Shown here: positions 1 to 10,009 of the stretch, in pieces | How positions within the stretch are numbered: the stretch's first letter is position 1 | Layout: each line of letters starts with the position of its first letter | Assembly (NCBI RefSeq): GCF_004011695.2 | Contig: NC_082419.1 | Coordinates: 1,302,001-1,366,000, forward strand | Direction of reading: 5' to 3' | From: Ascochyta rabiei | Lineage: Eukaryota > Ascomycota > Dothideomycetes > Pleosporales > Didymellaceae | Length of the DNA: 64,000 nt | Notes under the pieces: generated by a model | Database searches by the model: none | Told to the model about the DNA's origin: nothing | The model's input: only the letters and a program-made list of their open reading frames with translations | Program-made: the position numbers and the translations under genes

Positions 1-322
1 GAAGTTTGCATATGACGACAGACCTCTCGTCCAGGACCTTCCTGCAACCAGCCTCAATGGCGTCTGCTACATGCTCTGGGCCGAGGCTCTCTTTGAATCC
101 AGAAGGAGCGATCAGAATTCTGAGTGAATGTCCACCGAGGATTTCTGATGTGGGTGTTATCAAGAGTATGGATGCTGAAAGCGAGATTTCATCGGCCTGT
201 TGAGGTGGGAGATTGAAGGTCTTCAGAGTGCGAAGTATCGGCAGCTTTGTGTGACAAGCTCGGGTATCTGGCACAAAAGCTGCATCACAGGTATCGCCGC
301 TGGCTGGAAGCATATTGGTCAT
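1..322 (-). CDS. glycerate kinase (GlxK/GarK type), 5' part only
   Basis: The minus strand reads LRILIAPSGFKESLG, then a helix with VADAIEAGCRKVL. This is the N-terminal P-loop-like start of the GarK/GlxK glycerate kinases, which phosphorylate D-glycerate with ATP. The gene runs off the left edge, so only about 107 codons are visible. The first in-frame ATG after an upstream stop is at 322, which gives an extension of about 60 residues before the family's usual start. That extension contains no obvious targeting signal, and an upstream intron or a later start cannot be excluded. The gene is divergent from the MFS transporter at 1364. Family assignment is from motif recognition; the start is uncertain. 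Confidence 0.68.
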   Translation of the reverse strand, partial: MTNMLPASGDTCDAAFVPDTRACHTKLPILRTLKTFNLPPQQADEISLSASILLITPTSEILGGHSLRILIAPSGFKESLGPEHVADAIEAGCRKVLDERSVVICKL

Positions 323-1363
323 AGCTTGTTGTCCGGACCGACAGGACTCTGGCAGACAAGAGTGCAGTGGGAAGTAGGTAAAGCCCTGGGGGACGAACGT
401 ATACGACTGGCGAGTGTGTTTTCGACTGGTTTGTGTGCTGATATTTTTCAAAAGCTAAGCACGCGACACCCTTATGTATTTCAGCTTGAATTGAATCCAG
501 GGTCTTTTATCGTGTCTCTAGGTCTGTCTCAGATTGCACAGCCTGACGATAGTAATGCTCTCCAGAGCGATGCACATTACACCGCCATGATTTGGCACTT
601 GGCGCTAGGATACAACCCAAAACTCAGATCAAAGACTACTGACATTGAAGTCAGCAGTCGCTAATGCTGTAGTCCTATACATGGAATCGATCTCTACACA
701 GCCGGGGCATTACGACTACTGAGACGCAGCCATTCGTTAAGGCCTAGATGGCATGATCTACACGCGAGCTCCTTTGCCTTGCCGAGCGAGCCTTGACTTA
801 CGCTTTCGTTTTAATTTGCTGCAGACCTAAGTATCTTGATGTTGCTCGGCCGGCCAATCACGTGCATTCACCAAGCTCATCTAGCCGAACGCAGACTTGG
901 CGGTGCTTCTGAGCACAGCCAGGCTGGTGACGTCTACAAAAGACTACGATTTCGAATCTGGGTACGTAGACATCTCTATTGGTCGCCGCATCAAGTACAC
1001 ACTAGTGCGGCACGCGAGAACACGATTGTGTTTCTATTCCTGTTCATTCACAGCCTAAATGACTGTACGCTACGCTTCACAATTATAACTTTATGTTACA
1101 TGGCATCACAAGAAGTAGCAGAACGGGCTTAAATTAGCTATCTACTGTGCCAACCTAATTCCAGTCTTGTGGAAAGAATACAGTCAGCCTCTTCAAGGAT
1201 CACTTTCTGTACCACCGCCTCACAATCCCAACATTCGTGAAGAGAAAGCCTTATGAATAGGTAACAACGCGCTTGCAAATCTCTCCCCCGGGACAAAATC
1301 ACGGTCACTTGATCGAAGCTTTCTTGTACATTCATTTTACGCAATTCACAATATTCGTTCAGT
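323..1363. other. intergenic region between divergent genes
   Basis: About 1 kb separates the divergent starts of the glycerate kinase and the MFS transporter. The reading frames in it are short, lack family motifs and show no plausible splice structure. It presumably holds both promoters. I see no repeat or RNA gene. Confidence 0.5.
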
Positions 1364-3141
1364 ATGCGGCTACCGGAGAGACTCTACAGGAAGCCTTTGC
1401 TCAGTGACGACGGCCACTTTCGCGACTCACAAGAACTGCCTAGGTTTTCTTTCGAACAAGAAAATAGGCCTCTCGTTAGCACGGAACTTCTCTTCCATCA
1501 GTGGTCCGGGGACGAAGAAGCGACATACGATCCAAGGCTCAACGCTATAGAAAACGCGCTGAAAATGGAACAAGATATTATTGTGAGTTCACGGCATTTT
1601 TGCGTCTGCATATATCGCTGACGTGTACTGCAGATCACTTGGGATGGACCGAACGATCCCATGAACCCTCTCAACTGGTCACAGTCGCGAAAGTGGGTCG
1701 TTACAATGCTTGTCTCGATGTTCACGTTTATTAGCCCGTTCTCATCAACAATGGTCACGCCAGCACTGCCAGTCATTGCAGACGACTTCGGTATCCCCGA
1801 GGGCTTCATGCGTCAGCTAGTTATGACTATATTCCTGCTCGGCTATGCTCAGGGTCCCTTCGTGCTCGCCCCTCTCAGCGAGATCTATGGGAGGGTGACA
1901 GTGTTGCAATATTCCAATCTGATCTATCTTGTCTTCAATACAGCATGTGGTTTTGCTCAGACGAAGGAGCAGATGCTCGCATTCCGGTTTTTAAGTGGTG
2001 TTGGTGGAGCAGCACCTCAGGCAGTATGTTCAACATCACCACCAACTCTAAGGGCCACCTGCTGACAGTACTCCAGCTATGTAACGGTGTTCTTGCCGAC
2101 ACCTGGCGAAAAGAAGAACGCGGCAAAGGCCAAGCCATCTACGGCCTGCTCACCTGGATCAGTCCTTGCGTAGCCCCAATCTGCGGTGCATACATCTCTC
2201 AGGGAGTGAGCTGGCGATGGATCTTTTGGGCAACCTCGATCTTTACTGTGCTTGTGCAGGCCACCGCACTCTTCTTCCTCCGCGAAACCTTCGCTCCTGC
2301 TATCTTGGCAAAGAAAGCAAAGCTTGTGAGGAAAGCACTCAAGGAAATTCGCAACGATGTCGTTGTACGCACCGAATTCGAGACCAGCGATCGATTCAGC
2401 AAAATCCTACGCAAGCGATTGATCTTACCTTTTATCATGATGTTCACTCATCCAGCAACGCAAGCGCCGTCCATCTATCGTGCATACCTGTACGGTGTAA
2501 TGTACCTTATGCTCTCGACGTTTCCCTTCGTCTTCGAGGAGGTATACGACATGGACGTTGGTCCAGCGTCCCTCAACTACCTATCCATGTGTCTTGGCTT
2601 CATGATCGGTCTGCAGATCTCACATCCACTCACAGACGGGGTAAGTCCACTTGTGCCATCTGAGAGAGCCCATTTTAACACCCCACAGCTTTACGCCCGC
2701 CTTAAGACATATTACAACCTCAAAGAAGGCCTCCCTGAATTTCGCGTTCCACCCATGCTTATCGCTGGCATTCTTTGTCCTGTCGGCCTCTTCATCTACG
2801 GATGGACTGCACAAGCGAAAGCGCATTGGATTGCACCAAACATCGGCTGTGTGATCGTTGCTATCGGCATGATCATTGGCTTCCAGTGTAGTCAGGCATA
2901 CACTACTGACGCGTACGAGGCAAAGTACGCCGCTTCTGCTGCGGCAGTGGGCGCTTTTATGCGCACAATGTGTGGTTTTAGCTTTCCGTTGTTCGCGATG
3001 CAGATGTATGAGACGCTTGGCTTGGGGTGGGGAAATAGCTTGTTAGCATTCTTGACCCTAGGTATAGCGCTGGTCAGCCCTGTGTTGCTGTGGTTCTTTG
3101 GGCCAAAGCTGAGGGCTTTGAGTACGAGAGGTTTGTTGTAG
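1364..3141 (+). CDS. MFS drug:H+ antiporter-type transporter (DHA1)
   Basis: Four exons fit: 1364-1582, 1634-2023, 2077-2640 and 2689-3141. Introns of 51, 53 and 48 bp have GT/AG ends. The joined product is about 541 residues, the usual size for fungal 12-TM transporters. After a cytosolic N-terminus of about 90 residues come the signatures NPLNWS, then PLSEIYGR in the loop after TM2 (MFS motif A region), FRFLSG in TM4 and SWRWIFW before TM6. These are typical of the DHA1 multidrug/metabolite exporters of Pezizomycotina. Intron 3 is a multiple of three and stop-free, so retention would only insert 16 residues. The neighbouring FAD monooxygenase suggests, but does not prove, a shared substrate. 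The substrate is unknown. Confidence 0.88.
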
Positions 3142-3561
3142 AGTCGGCTTGTAGTGAGAAACATGATTTATGTTTGACGACTGAGAGCAGCAGGGCATTG
3201 CGTGGCGTAGATAGACATGTAAAGTATTGCTTAATTTTCGATGATTGCATGCAGACGGGCTGTTGCGCCTCGTGCCAGAATCGACAACTTCAATCACCTG
3301 CCGATCTCGGAGTTGATTCCCGGTGCCTCAATCACACACAGCCTCGCAGTCTCCACGAACGGACCGATCCAGTATTTGACAAGCGGCATTCTAACGCTTG
3401 CCTGGGCCGCGGCAAAACATCTCGGTACTTGAATTAATGGGTCCTTATCCCTTTCGACCTTCGAAATCGGTGTGCCGAAAGAAGATTGAGCGTTCAGCTT
3501 TGTGAAATCCTTTTCGCCGATCCTTTACAATTGCTGCCTCTTCACAGGTCGGAAGTGCAAA

Positions 3562-4908
3562 ATGCCCTATTTAAGCTCCCAACCCAAGATCCTCATAGCA
3601 GGTGCCGGCATTGGGGGCCTCACAGCCGCGCTCTCACTCCACGCGGTAGGGTTCACCGACATCCAGATCTTCGAAGCATCCTCGACCCTGACCACGCTCG
3701 GCGTGGGAATCAACGTTCAGCCTTCTGCTGTGCTGATTTTGCGGAACCTCGGACTCTTGGAAGCTCTGGAGAAGACCGGAATACAGACTGCAGAACTCAA
3801 CTTCTACAACCGCCATGGCGACTCCATCCTCAGCGAAAAGCGCGGCAAGCATGCTGGCTACGCAGTGCCTCAATTTTCCATCCACAGAGGAGAGTTCCAA
3901 ATGCTGCTCCTCAGCGCTGTGAAAGAGCGTCTCGGCGAGCAAGCTGTGCACCTGAACCACGCGCTCACGGGCTTCGAGCAAACTGAGAAGAGCATCACAG
4001 CCCAATTCTCCCAACGCCGCGACGGCGCGCCCGCCGAGCTCTCTGGCATTGCAGGTGACGTTCTCATAGCAGCTGACGGCATCAACTCGACGGCGCGACG
4101 CGTCCTGTACCCGGACGAAGGCCCGCCACGGTTCTCTGGTCGCATGCTCTGGCGCGGTTGTTTGGAGCGCGCGCCATATCTCACGGGGGCGAGTATGGTG
4201 TGGGCGGGCCACGCAGACCAGAAGTTCATCGCGTACCCGATATCCCGGCGCTCAGAAGACAAGGGCAAAAGTCTTGTGAACTGGATTGCTGAGCTGCGGA
4301 TTCGGGGCAAGAACGATAAGGATCTAACGCCACCCAAGACAGACTGGACCAAGGCAGTTGACAAGAGCGTGTTCGAGCGCCCGTTTGAGAGCTGGAAATG
4401 CGGGGGGCTGGTAATGAAGGACTTGATCGACAGAACGGAAAAGGTGTTTGAGTTCCCCATGTCCGACCGCGATCCGATTGAGCAGTGGTCATTTGGCAGG
4501 TTGACACTTATGGGCGATGCGGCGCATGCCATGTATCCCATTGGGTCGAACGGCGCGAGTCAAGCCATCATCGATGCGGAGACGCTGGCAAAGCATCTCA
4601 AGGCTACGGCGAGCGATGTAGCTGCGGCATTGAAAGCATATGAGCTTGAGAGGTTGCCTCCTACAGCCAAGATCGTTATGGCAAATCGCGCGAACGGGCC
4701 GGACCACGTCTTGCAGATGGCTGAAGAGCGGGCGCCGGATGGATTCGACAATATTTATGATGTCATACCAAAGGAGGAGTTGGACGCTATTGGTACGGTG
4801 TACAAGAAGGTTGCTGGGTTTGAGATGGACAGTGTCAACGTCAAGGCGAGAGAAACAGATGGAGAGAGCGAAAAACTACAGCTGACGAGTCCCAAAGACT
4901 GGATATAG
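3562..4908 (+). CDS. FAD-dependent aromatic-ring monooxygenase (salicylate hydroxylase-like)
   Basis: Single exon, 448 residues from the ATG at 3562. An upstream in-frame codon at 3502 would add 20 residues with no support. It has the three marks of class A flavin monooxygenases: the Rossmann motif GAGIGG at residues 14-19, a DG motif (AADGINS) in the middle, and the GD motif MGDAAHAMYPIGSNGASQ toward the C-terminus, which binds the ribityl and pyrophosphate of FAD. The family uses NAD(P)H and O2 to hydroxylate phenolic acids. There is no signal peptide, so it is cytosolic. It follows the MFS transporter on the same strand by about 420 bp. It is convergent with the HD-domain gene, 77 bp between stops. 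The substrate cannot be read from sequence. Confidence 0.88.
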   Translation: MPYLSSQPKILIAGAGIGGLTAALSLHAVGFTDIQIFEASSTLTTLGVGINVQPSAVLILRNLGLLEALEKTGIQTAELNFYNRHGDSILSEKRGKHAGYAVPQFSIHRGEFQMLLLSAVKERLGEQAVHLNHALTGFEQTEKSITAQFSQRRDGAPAELSGIAGDVLIAADGINSTARRVLYPDEGPPRFSGRMLWRGCLERAPYLTGASMVWAGHADQKFIAYPISRRSEDKGKSLVNWIAELRIRGKNDKDLTPPKTDWTKAVDKSVFERPFESWKCGGLVMKDLIDRTEKVFEFPMSDRDPIEQWSFGRLTLMGDAAHAMYPIGSNGASQAIIDAETLAKHLKATASDVAAALKAYELERLPPTAKIVMANRANGPDHVLQMAEERAPDGFDNIYDVIPKEELDAIGTVYKKVAGFEMDSVNVKARETDGESEKLQLTSPKDWI

Positions 4909-4985
4909 CATCGCCTTTCCAGGATCATTATTTAGCGCTGACATGAATAATATTATAAAGCACAATTCACCATTGGTTCCCCCTC

Positions 4986-5831
4986 TCAATCAGACCGCAG
5001 CCCCACCGAGCAATTTGTCTGGTTCACTAATCCGTCCCTGAACTCCAGCATCTGCGCCCACCTCTTCTCGGCCTCTTTCTTGCCACCCTTCGTCTTCATC
5101 AACCCCACGTAGTGCACGAACCGCGTATCAATGAGGTGTACCATTGAGAGAATCGTCTCACTCCTCTTCTCCGCATGTATGCCAAACGCACCCAATCTGG
5201 CAATCCCAACAAACCCTAGCCCATCGAGTCTATCGGCATCCAGCACAAACTTTAGCGCCGGATAGGCTTCACAATACTCGGCAACCTTTTCTCTGTTCTG
5301 CATCTCCCGCGTGAAGCTGACTAGACTTGCCATTAATGCTGCGGGACCAGCGACATCAGGCGGACAGTCCAGACGGCGCAGGAATTCGAAAACCAGATCG
5401 TGCTGGATGGTTTGCACAGTATCTGGACCGTCTGGGCGTCGCGGACCGAAGTCTCTTACGTTCTCGGCATGGTCTTGGGCGTACCTGATGGCGCCGATCT
5501 CGTGCACCATGGCTGCGACTACGACGGTGCGCGGGTCGATATCTCGTGTCCAGGGCAGATGCTTCTCGTCGAGATAGAAGGAGTAGGCGGATAAAGTGAC
5601 GCGTTGAACGTGCATGTAATCGTGGGATGGGGTATGGAGTAAGGTCATGGCGGTGCGTACGGCGATGTTTACTCTGGCAAACCAGTAGCGGTCATCGTCC
5701 TCGATGTGGAAGAAGTCGGGGTCGAGGAGACGCGTGTCAAGGTCTGAGTGGGAGGGAGGTGTGGAGGAAGGTTCAGAGGATCCTTTGGCGATGCTGGAGA
5801 GGCGCCGGCGCATCGATTCAAGGCCGGGCAT
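4986..5831 (-). CDS. HD-superfamily (metal-dependent phosphohydrolase-like) protein
   Basis: One exon, 281 residues from the ATG at 5831; the frame is open 9 codons further but only from a TTG. The layout matches the YedJ-like HD proteins: a first His in HDYMHVQRV, a dyad region AAMVHEIGAIRY, and a distal Asp in DADRLDGLG followed by GIARLGAFG. In active members the dyad is His-Asp; here it reads His-Glu, an unusual change in a metal ligand. A 40-residue Ser-rich N-terminus precedes the domain. The role is unknown; relatives are presumed phosphohydrolases. Convergent with the monooxygenase. Confidence 0.78.
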   Translation of the reverse strand: MPGLESMRRRLSSIAKGSSEPSSTPPSHSDLDTRLLDPDFFHIEDDDRYWFARVNIAVRTAMTLLHTPSHDYMHVQRVTLSAYSFYLDEKHLPWTRDIDPRTVVVAAMVHEIGAIRYAQDHAENVRDFGPRRPDGPDTVQTIQHDLVFEFLRRLDCPPDVAGPAALMASLVSFTREMQNREKVAEYCEAYPALKFVLDADRLDGLGFVGIARLGAFGIHAEKRSETILSMVHLIDTRFVHYVGLMKTKGGKKEAEKRWAQMLEFRDGLVNQTNCSVGLRSD

Positions 5832-7393
5832 CTTGTCGGATGACGTAAGGATGTGCAAAGGAGAGGAAGTTGATGGAGGTCCAACTTCGAGTTGATATAG
5901 CCAGGTTTGAGGATAGGATGATGTTTGTACGTGGGAGATTTTGCGAGCGAAGGGAGTGTTTTTCTTATATACTTCCAGCGTGACGTGGAGGCGCTGGCTG
6001 TGAAAGACATGTCACACGCAGCTTTGTCCGCAGTGCAGTGGAGGCTCCGTCAGCCCAAAGGCTCAGCGCCAGGTGAGGACAAGAGTAGGAACCAGTGAAA
6101 GAGATTGACCTTTGAAGCGCGATGTTTCGTCGTCAGCTGCGTCATGTCCATGGCTGAGGTTGCACAAACGACCATGAGATCGTTTTGGGCGTCGACATGT
6201 AGGGTTAAAGGGGTGCCACTGTTGGTAGTGTCAAACAACGGGCGCATTGCCAACGTGGCTATGGACCATGGGCTTTGCAGAAGCCCATTGACACAAAGGC
6301 GTTGGGTTGCTCAGAGGGTGTTTGCTGGGCGACTATCGGCCACGTTTGGTCTGCGACGTTTTTCTATTGTGAGGTCTTCATGACGAGTGAAAGTGCGGAT
6401 AGGCAGGAAGCATGTCTTATTTGTATGGCAGTTGGTGCTGTCGTCGCCATGGCCGTTCATGTGGGAGGAAAGAGCCAGGGTCGGAGCATGATTTCGTCTT
6501 TGACACTTCCAACGCTTTGAATTGTAGGCCTCATGGGATCTCACAAGATTGCACAGTGGGAGCACGCTGGCGCTGCTGGAAACGGACACCTTGCAACGAC
6601 GGCAGACGACAGTGATGAAGGAGCAGCGCACGCCCCTTGCTCGCTTGCTCGCCGAAAGCTCGGTCCGCTTCTCCCAGGCGGGCCTAGTCCGCTTAGTCAC
6701 CATGGCCCAAGCTCCGCGGGCTTATACCCAGCTCGCCCCTCACCCTCCCTCCCTCTTCTTCATACTTACCTTGTTGGGAGGGGCGGGCTCATGTTTCCGC
6801 TCCCTCTACCTTGATCAGCTGCATTGCACAGCGCGGACTGGTTGGGGTACGGCTTTCCTTCGGGGACGCCGCCGGCGCAATTTTTGCTGGCTTTCTCGTT
6901 TACGAGTGCTTTTTCATTGACTGCCGTTGCCTGGTGCATGGCGTCGAAGAAGATGAGAAGAAGGAGGAGAAGGAGAAGAAGAAGGAGAAGGAGAAGAAGA
7001 AGGAGAAGGAGAAGAAGAAGGAGAAGGAGAAGAAGAAGGAGAAGGAGAAGAAGAAGGAGAAGGAGAAGAAGAAGGAGAAGGAGAAGGAGAAGAAGAAGGA
7101 GAAGAAGAAGAAAAGGAAGATGGTGTCTTGTCTGGATGAAGTGGGTGTGTCGTGTCACTGACATGCAATGCTGTGCTGCAAGTGACATGGGCAGAGAAGA
7201 GCCGCAGCTTGAATCCCGCTGTGGTCTGTCGAAGCTCTTGTTTTTCTTGTTTTTCTTGTCTGTCTGGCTGGTTGGCTGGTTGGCTGGTTGGCCTGCTGTT
7301 TACTTCAATGTGTCTCTAACTGCACTGCCCTGCGCTGCTCAGCTTTGCGTCGACGGGTCTGGCCGCTTTGTGGTGCTGCACAAGGCCTTTGCT
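5832..7393. other. intergenic region with purine tract
   Basis: No gene is supported here. The long frames across 6766-7188 on both strands are by-products of the GA-rich repeat and translate into poly-Arg, poly-Leu or Lys/Glu runs. A short GGCTGGTT repeat lies near 7268-7290. Confidence 0.5.
6955..7120. repeat. uninterrupted homopurine GAA/GGA microsatellite
   Basis: 166 consecutive purines on the plus strand are built from an 18-base unit GAGAAGAAGAAGGAGAAG with small variations. It lies about 270 bp beyond the 3' end of the minus-strand release-factor gene. Such mirror-like polypurine tracts can form triplex (H-DNA) and tend to be unstable; that is general knowledge and not shown here. 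Confidence 0.9.
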
Positions 7394-8035
7394 TCACGAC
7401 TTCGATCCTCGCACCCTCGACTCGAGTGTTTGGGTTGTGTCTGCAATACCCTCCCCCCTCACCTCAGTGTCGCCCTCCACCTCGTCAAGCTCGTCAAGCT
7501 CGTCAACCTGTTCAGCGCCGTCCTTGCCCTCCTTTCCTGCCTCGAGCGCACGGTACTTTCTCCTCTTCTTCTTGTCACTGCTTGCCTTCTTCTTGCTCTT
7601 CTCTCTCGCCTTGATCCTCGTCCGCGCCTCACCCCCCAGCTCCAGTTCCTCGAGACGATCCTGCAGCAGCCTCCTTGCCGTCTTGCGGTTCAGCGCTCTG
7701 GACCGCGTGTCTTGATACTTGACAACGATGCCGGTGGGGATGTGCTTCAGCTGTACGGCCGACGAGGTCTTGTTGATCTTCTGACCGCCCGGACCTGAAC
7801 CTTTGAGAAAGTTCTCAATCATGTCGGATTCGGGGATGACACGCCGCGGCGGTAGGGTCTTGGAGCCGAGGACTGCGCTGCTGTGCAAGGCATGGCGGAC
7901 GGTGTGGTGGACTGGGCGCGGGCGCAGCAGCGCGGTAATGCGAGGGATGAAGGGCATCACCATGGCAGGAAGCATGTCAAGGCTGCAGACAATACGCAGG
8001 CGGCAGGATTCATAGTTGCATCGCCGTGCAGACAT
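7394..8035 (-). CDS. mitochondrial GGQ-domain ribosome-rescue factor (MTRFR/Rso55-like)
   Basis: Single exon, 213 residues from 8035. A second Met at residue 21 (7975) begins a better mitochondrial presequence (Arg/His-rich, no acids). The core SGPGGQKINKTSS carries the GGQ tripeptide at residues 83-85 that triggers peptidyl-tRNA hydrolysis in class I release factors. It is followed by the family's VVKYQDTRSRALNRKTA. There is no codon-recognition domain, which sets it apart from mtRF1 and matches the C12orf65/MTRFR, yeast Rso55 and S. pombe Pth4 group. Members free peptides from stalled mitochondrial large subunits. The C-terminus is Lys-rich (KSKKKASSDKKKRRK), as expected for rRNA binding, then acidic. 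Divergent from the small SPT-subunit gene, with 231 bp between starts. Confidence 0.87.
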   Translation of the reverse strand: MSARRCNYESCRLRIVCSLDMLPAMVMPFIPRITALLRPRPVHHTVRHALHSSAVLGSKTLPPRRVIPESDMIENFLKGSGPGGQKINKTSSAVQLKHIPTGIVVKYQDTRSRALNRKTARRLLQDRLEELELGGEARTRIKAREKSKKKASSDKKKRRKYRALEAGKEGKDGAEQVDELDELDEVEGDTEVRGEGIADTTQTLESRVRGSKS

Positions 8036-8266
8036 GGGTCATGGGAGATGCCTTGCTCTCGTGGAATGACGCGCCCAATCCCCTCGCGCCTCATCCCCGG
8101 GCTCTTCCGTGAACGCCGAAAGTGAAATGACATGACAGCGCCCTGACCGTCCCTGAACCACAACGACAACCTCAACCGTAGTTACACCGTACGCTCACAT
8201 GCACACGGATCGAGGCAACCCTACTTGACCACCTCTACAGCACCAAATCCCCGGCACACTCGCCGC

Positions 8267-8763
8267 ATGCCCGACTCAGCGATTCTCGCAACCGCGCTCA
8301 TCCTCGCCGCCGCCTCCGCCCTCGTTGTCGCCGCAATGCTCTACCCGTCCGCCATGCTGCGCTGGTTCCAGCGCAAGAGATACCAATACGAAGTCACCTT
8401 CTCGCTGTACATGCTGACCTCGACCGAGAAGTTCATCTTCAGTACGTTTCAGCGCCTCTCACACACACGCCGCCTCTCACACGCACGCCGCCCCTCTGCG
8501 CCGCCACCCACCAAGGAAAGCAACGTGCTAACAAAACCGCAGACTCGGTGCTCTTCCTCCTCCTCTCCCTCCTCATCATCGCCGCGTCGCTCTACCTCCC
8601 CGAACACCTCAGCATCATCGCAAGCCGCATCTTCTACTACTACAGCGGCAACGAGGACGCGCACGCCAGTCTCGCGAACAAGGGCCTGCCGGAAGCGCAC
8701 GCGCCCGCGCAAGCACACGGCGCCGGCCTTGCAGCGAACGGGCGCGGGTTCATGGAGCCGTGA
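8267..8763 (+). CDS. small subunit-like protein of serine palmitoyltransferase (ssSPT)
   Basis: Two exons, 8267-8441 and 8543-8763, with a 101-bp GT-AG intron, give 131 residues. The middle reads WFQRKRYQYEVTFSLYML, then a short link and, across the splice, EKFIFNSVLF. This is the pattern of animal ssSPTa/b (a YQY...LYML...E...FNS core with one or two TM helices). The small subunit activates the LCB1/LCB2 enzyme in the ER membrane for the first step of sphingolipid synthesis. An N-terminal hydrophobic helix precedes the core and a polar Ala/His-rich tail follows. The splice restores the conserved FNS, which supports the model. It is easily missed because each exon is under 75 codons. Confidence 0.78.
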
Positions 8764-9439
8764 GGAAGGATTGTATAGGGACGCGTGACGGGGGGGCTGC
8801 TGGCATGCATGGGCGAGTCTTGATACGGCTGCGCGCTTGACTGTGACGACCGCTAAGGACAGCAGCGTTTGGGCATATGGTATGACTTGGCGACAGCATG
8901 GAACGGCGTTGGATTGGGCGTTGTTGAGCGCCGCTTTGCGCAGGCTTTTGCAGATTGGAAGTGACAGCTACGATCGATACCATGTAATTGAAATACCCCA
9001 CATTGGATCCCCTACATGCGCTCTCTCCGTTTTTGGTACAAATGTTTACTCTAAGCACATTAGAAACGTGTACTTCAAGCACGTTAGGCAAGCTCACAAG
9101 GCTTGGAAGTCGATGTGGCTGTAGAGCCGAGTGAGATCAGGGCATCGAAATACAGCAGAGATGTTATTCAACCCACTATTGGATTCAGGATAAATGTAGG
9201 TGGTGATGCATGGACAAACATACCGCCGCTGTAGATACTCGCTGAAGAGAACAGCAGCTACCACCCAACGCATATATCTATGCGAATCATGTCCAAAAAG
9301 CCTCGCGTTCAGTACAGAGGTGCGTGCAGCGTAGAGATAGGTCGTCATGTCGTCGTGAAGGAAAGCGCATAAGAATAGACAGAACCGAAAGATAGGATAT
9401 ACTACAAGGACCCCAGGCGTCTGGTGCTCGCGCTCGAGT

Positions 9440-10009
9440 TCATCCAAACAGAACACAAGCGGCACGCTCGAGCGTAGGGGGCGTGTAGTCGTCCATTGTC
9501 ATAACTGCTGGGAAGTCGCGCACAGCGTGTGCAAATGTCGCCGATTTGGTGGCGCCGCAGATCACAACCAGCACGAAAGGAACCGTGACCATCGAGACAT
9601 CCTTCTCGACCCTGGCAGTGATGTTTCGAGCAAATTGGAGCTGCCGCTCAAAGGCATCCGGGTTGTGGCCGAGCACGTTCTCCGTAGCGCAGATGACTAC
9701 CACGACAACTCCGCTTGCGGGTAAGAAGTAGGGATGTAACTCGGTCATACCGAGATCCATGCGGAACGGGACATGACGGACTTGTCTCGGCAATGCACGT
9801 CCCAAGGGTTCAAAAGGGTCCATATCCCTGACCAGCGATGTTGATGGCAAATGGGGGACGACAGGAGTGAAGAGCGTAATGACTTCCGCTTCGTTGAGAG
9901 TCCGCAGTCGATTCAGCGCATGAGAGGGGCATCGAACCAAGATGGCTTCGCCGACAGGCGGCTGTTGCGAATCCGCTCGCAACGACCGATTCATGATGTA
10001 TTCGCCCAT
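9440..10009 (-). CDS. hypothetical protein
   Basis: A single-exon frame of 189 residues opens with a true ATG at 10009. I do not recognise it. It has a balanced, protein-like composition, a hydrophobic strand VVVVVICATENV near residue 105 and a second, related one FVLVVICGATKSA near residue 148. These suggest a small alpha/beta fold with two similar halves. No signal peptide is evident. It is isolated in a gene-poor stretch (8.8-11.4 kb). It could be a lineage-specific gene or a chance frame. Confidence 0.45.
   Translation of the reverse strand: MGEYIMNRSLRADSQQPPVGEAILVRCPSHALNRLRTLNEAEVITLFTPVVPHLPSTSLVRDMDPFEPLGRALPRQVRHVPFRMDLGMTELHPYFLPASGVVVVVICATENVLGHNPDAFERQLQFARNITARVEKDVSMVTVPFVLVVICGATKSATFAHAVRDFPAVMTMDDYTPPTLERAACVLFG

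Noticed and set aside
6766..7798. Long frames of poly-Leu, poly-Arg or Lys/Glu across the purine tract
   Set aside because: They exist only because the trinucleotide-like repeat has no stops; there is no start context, family or splice structure.
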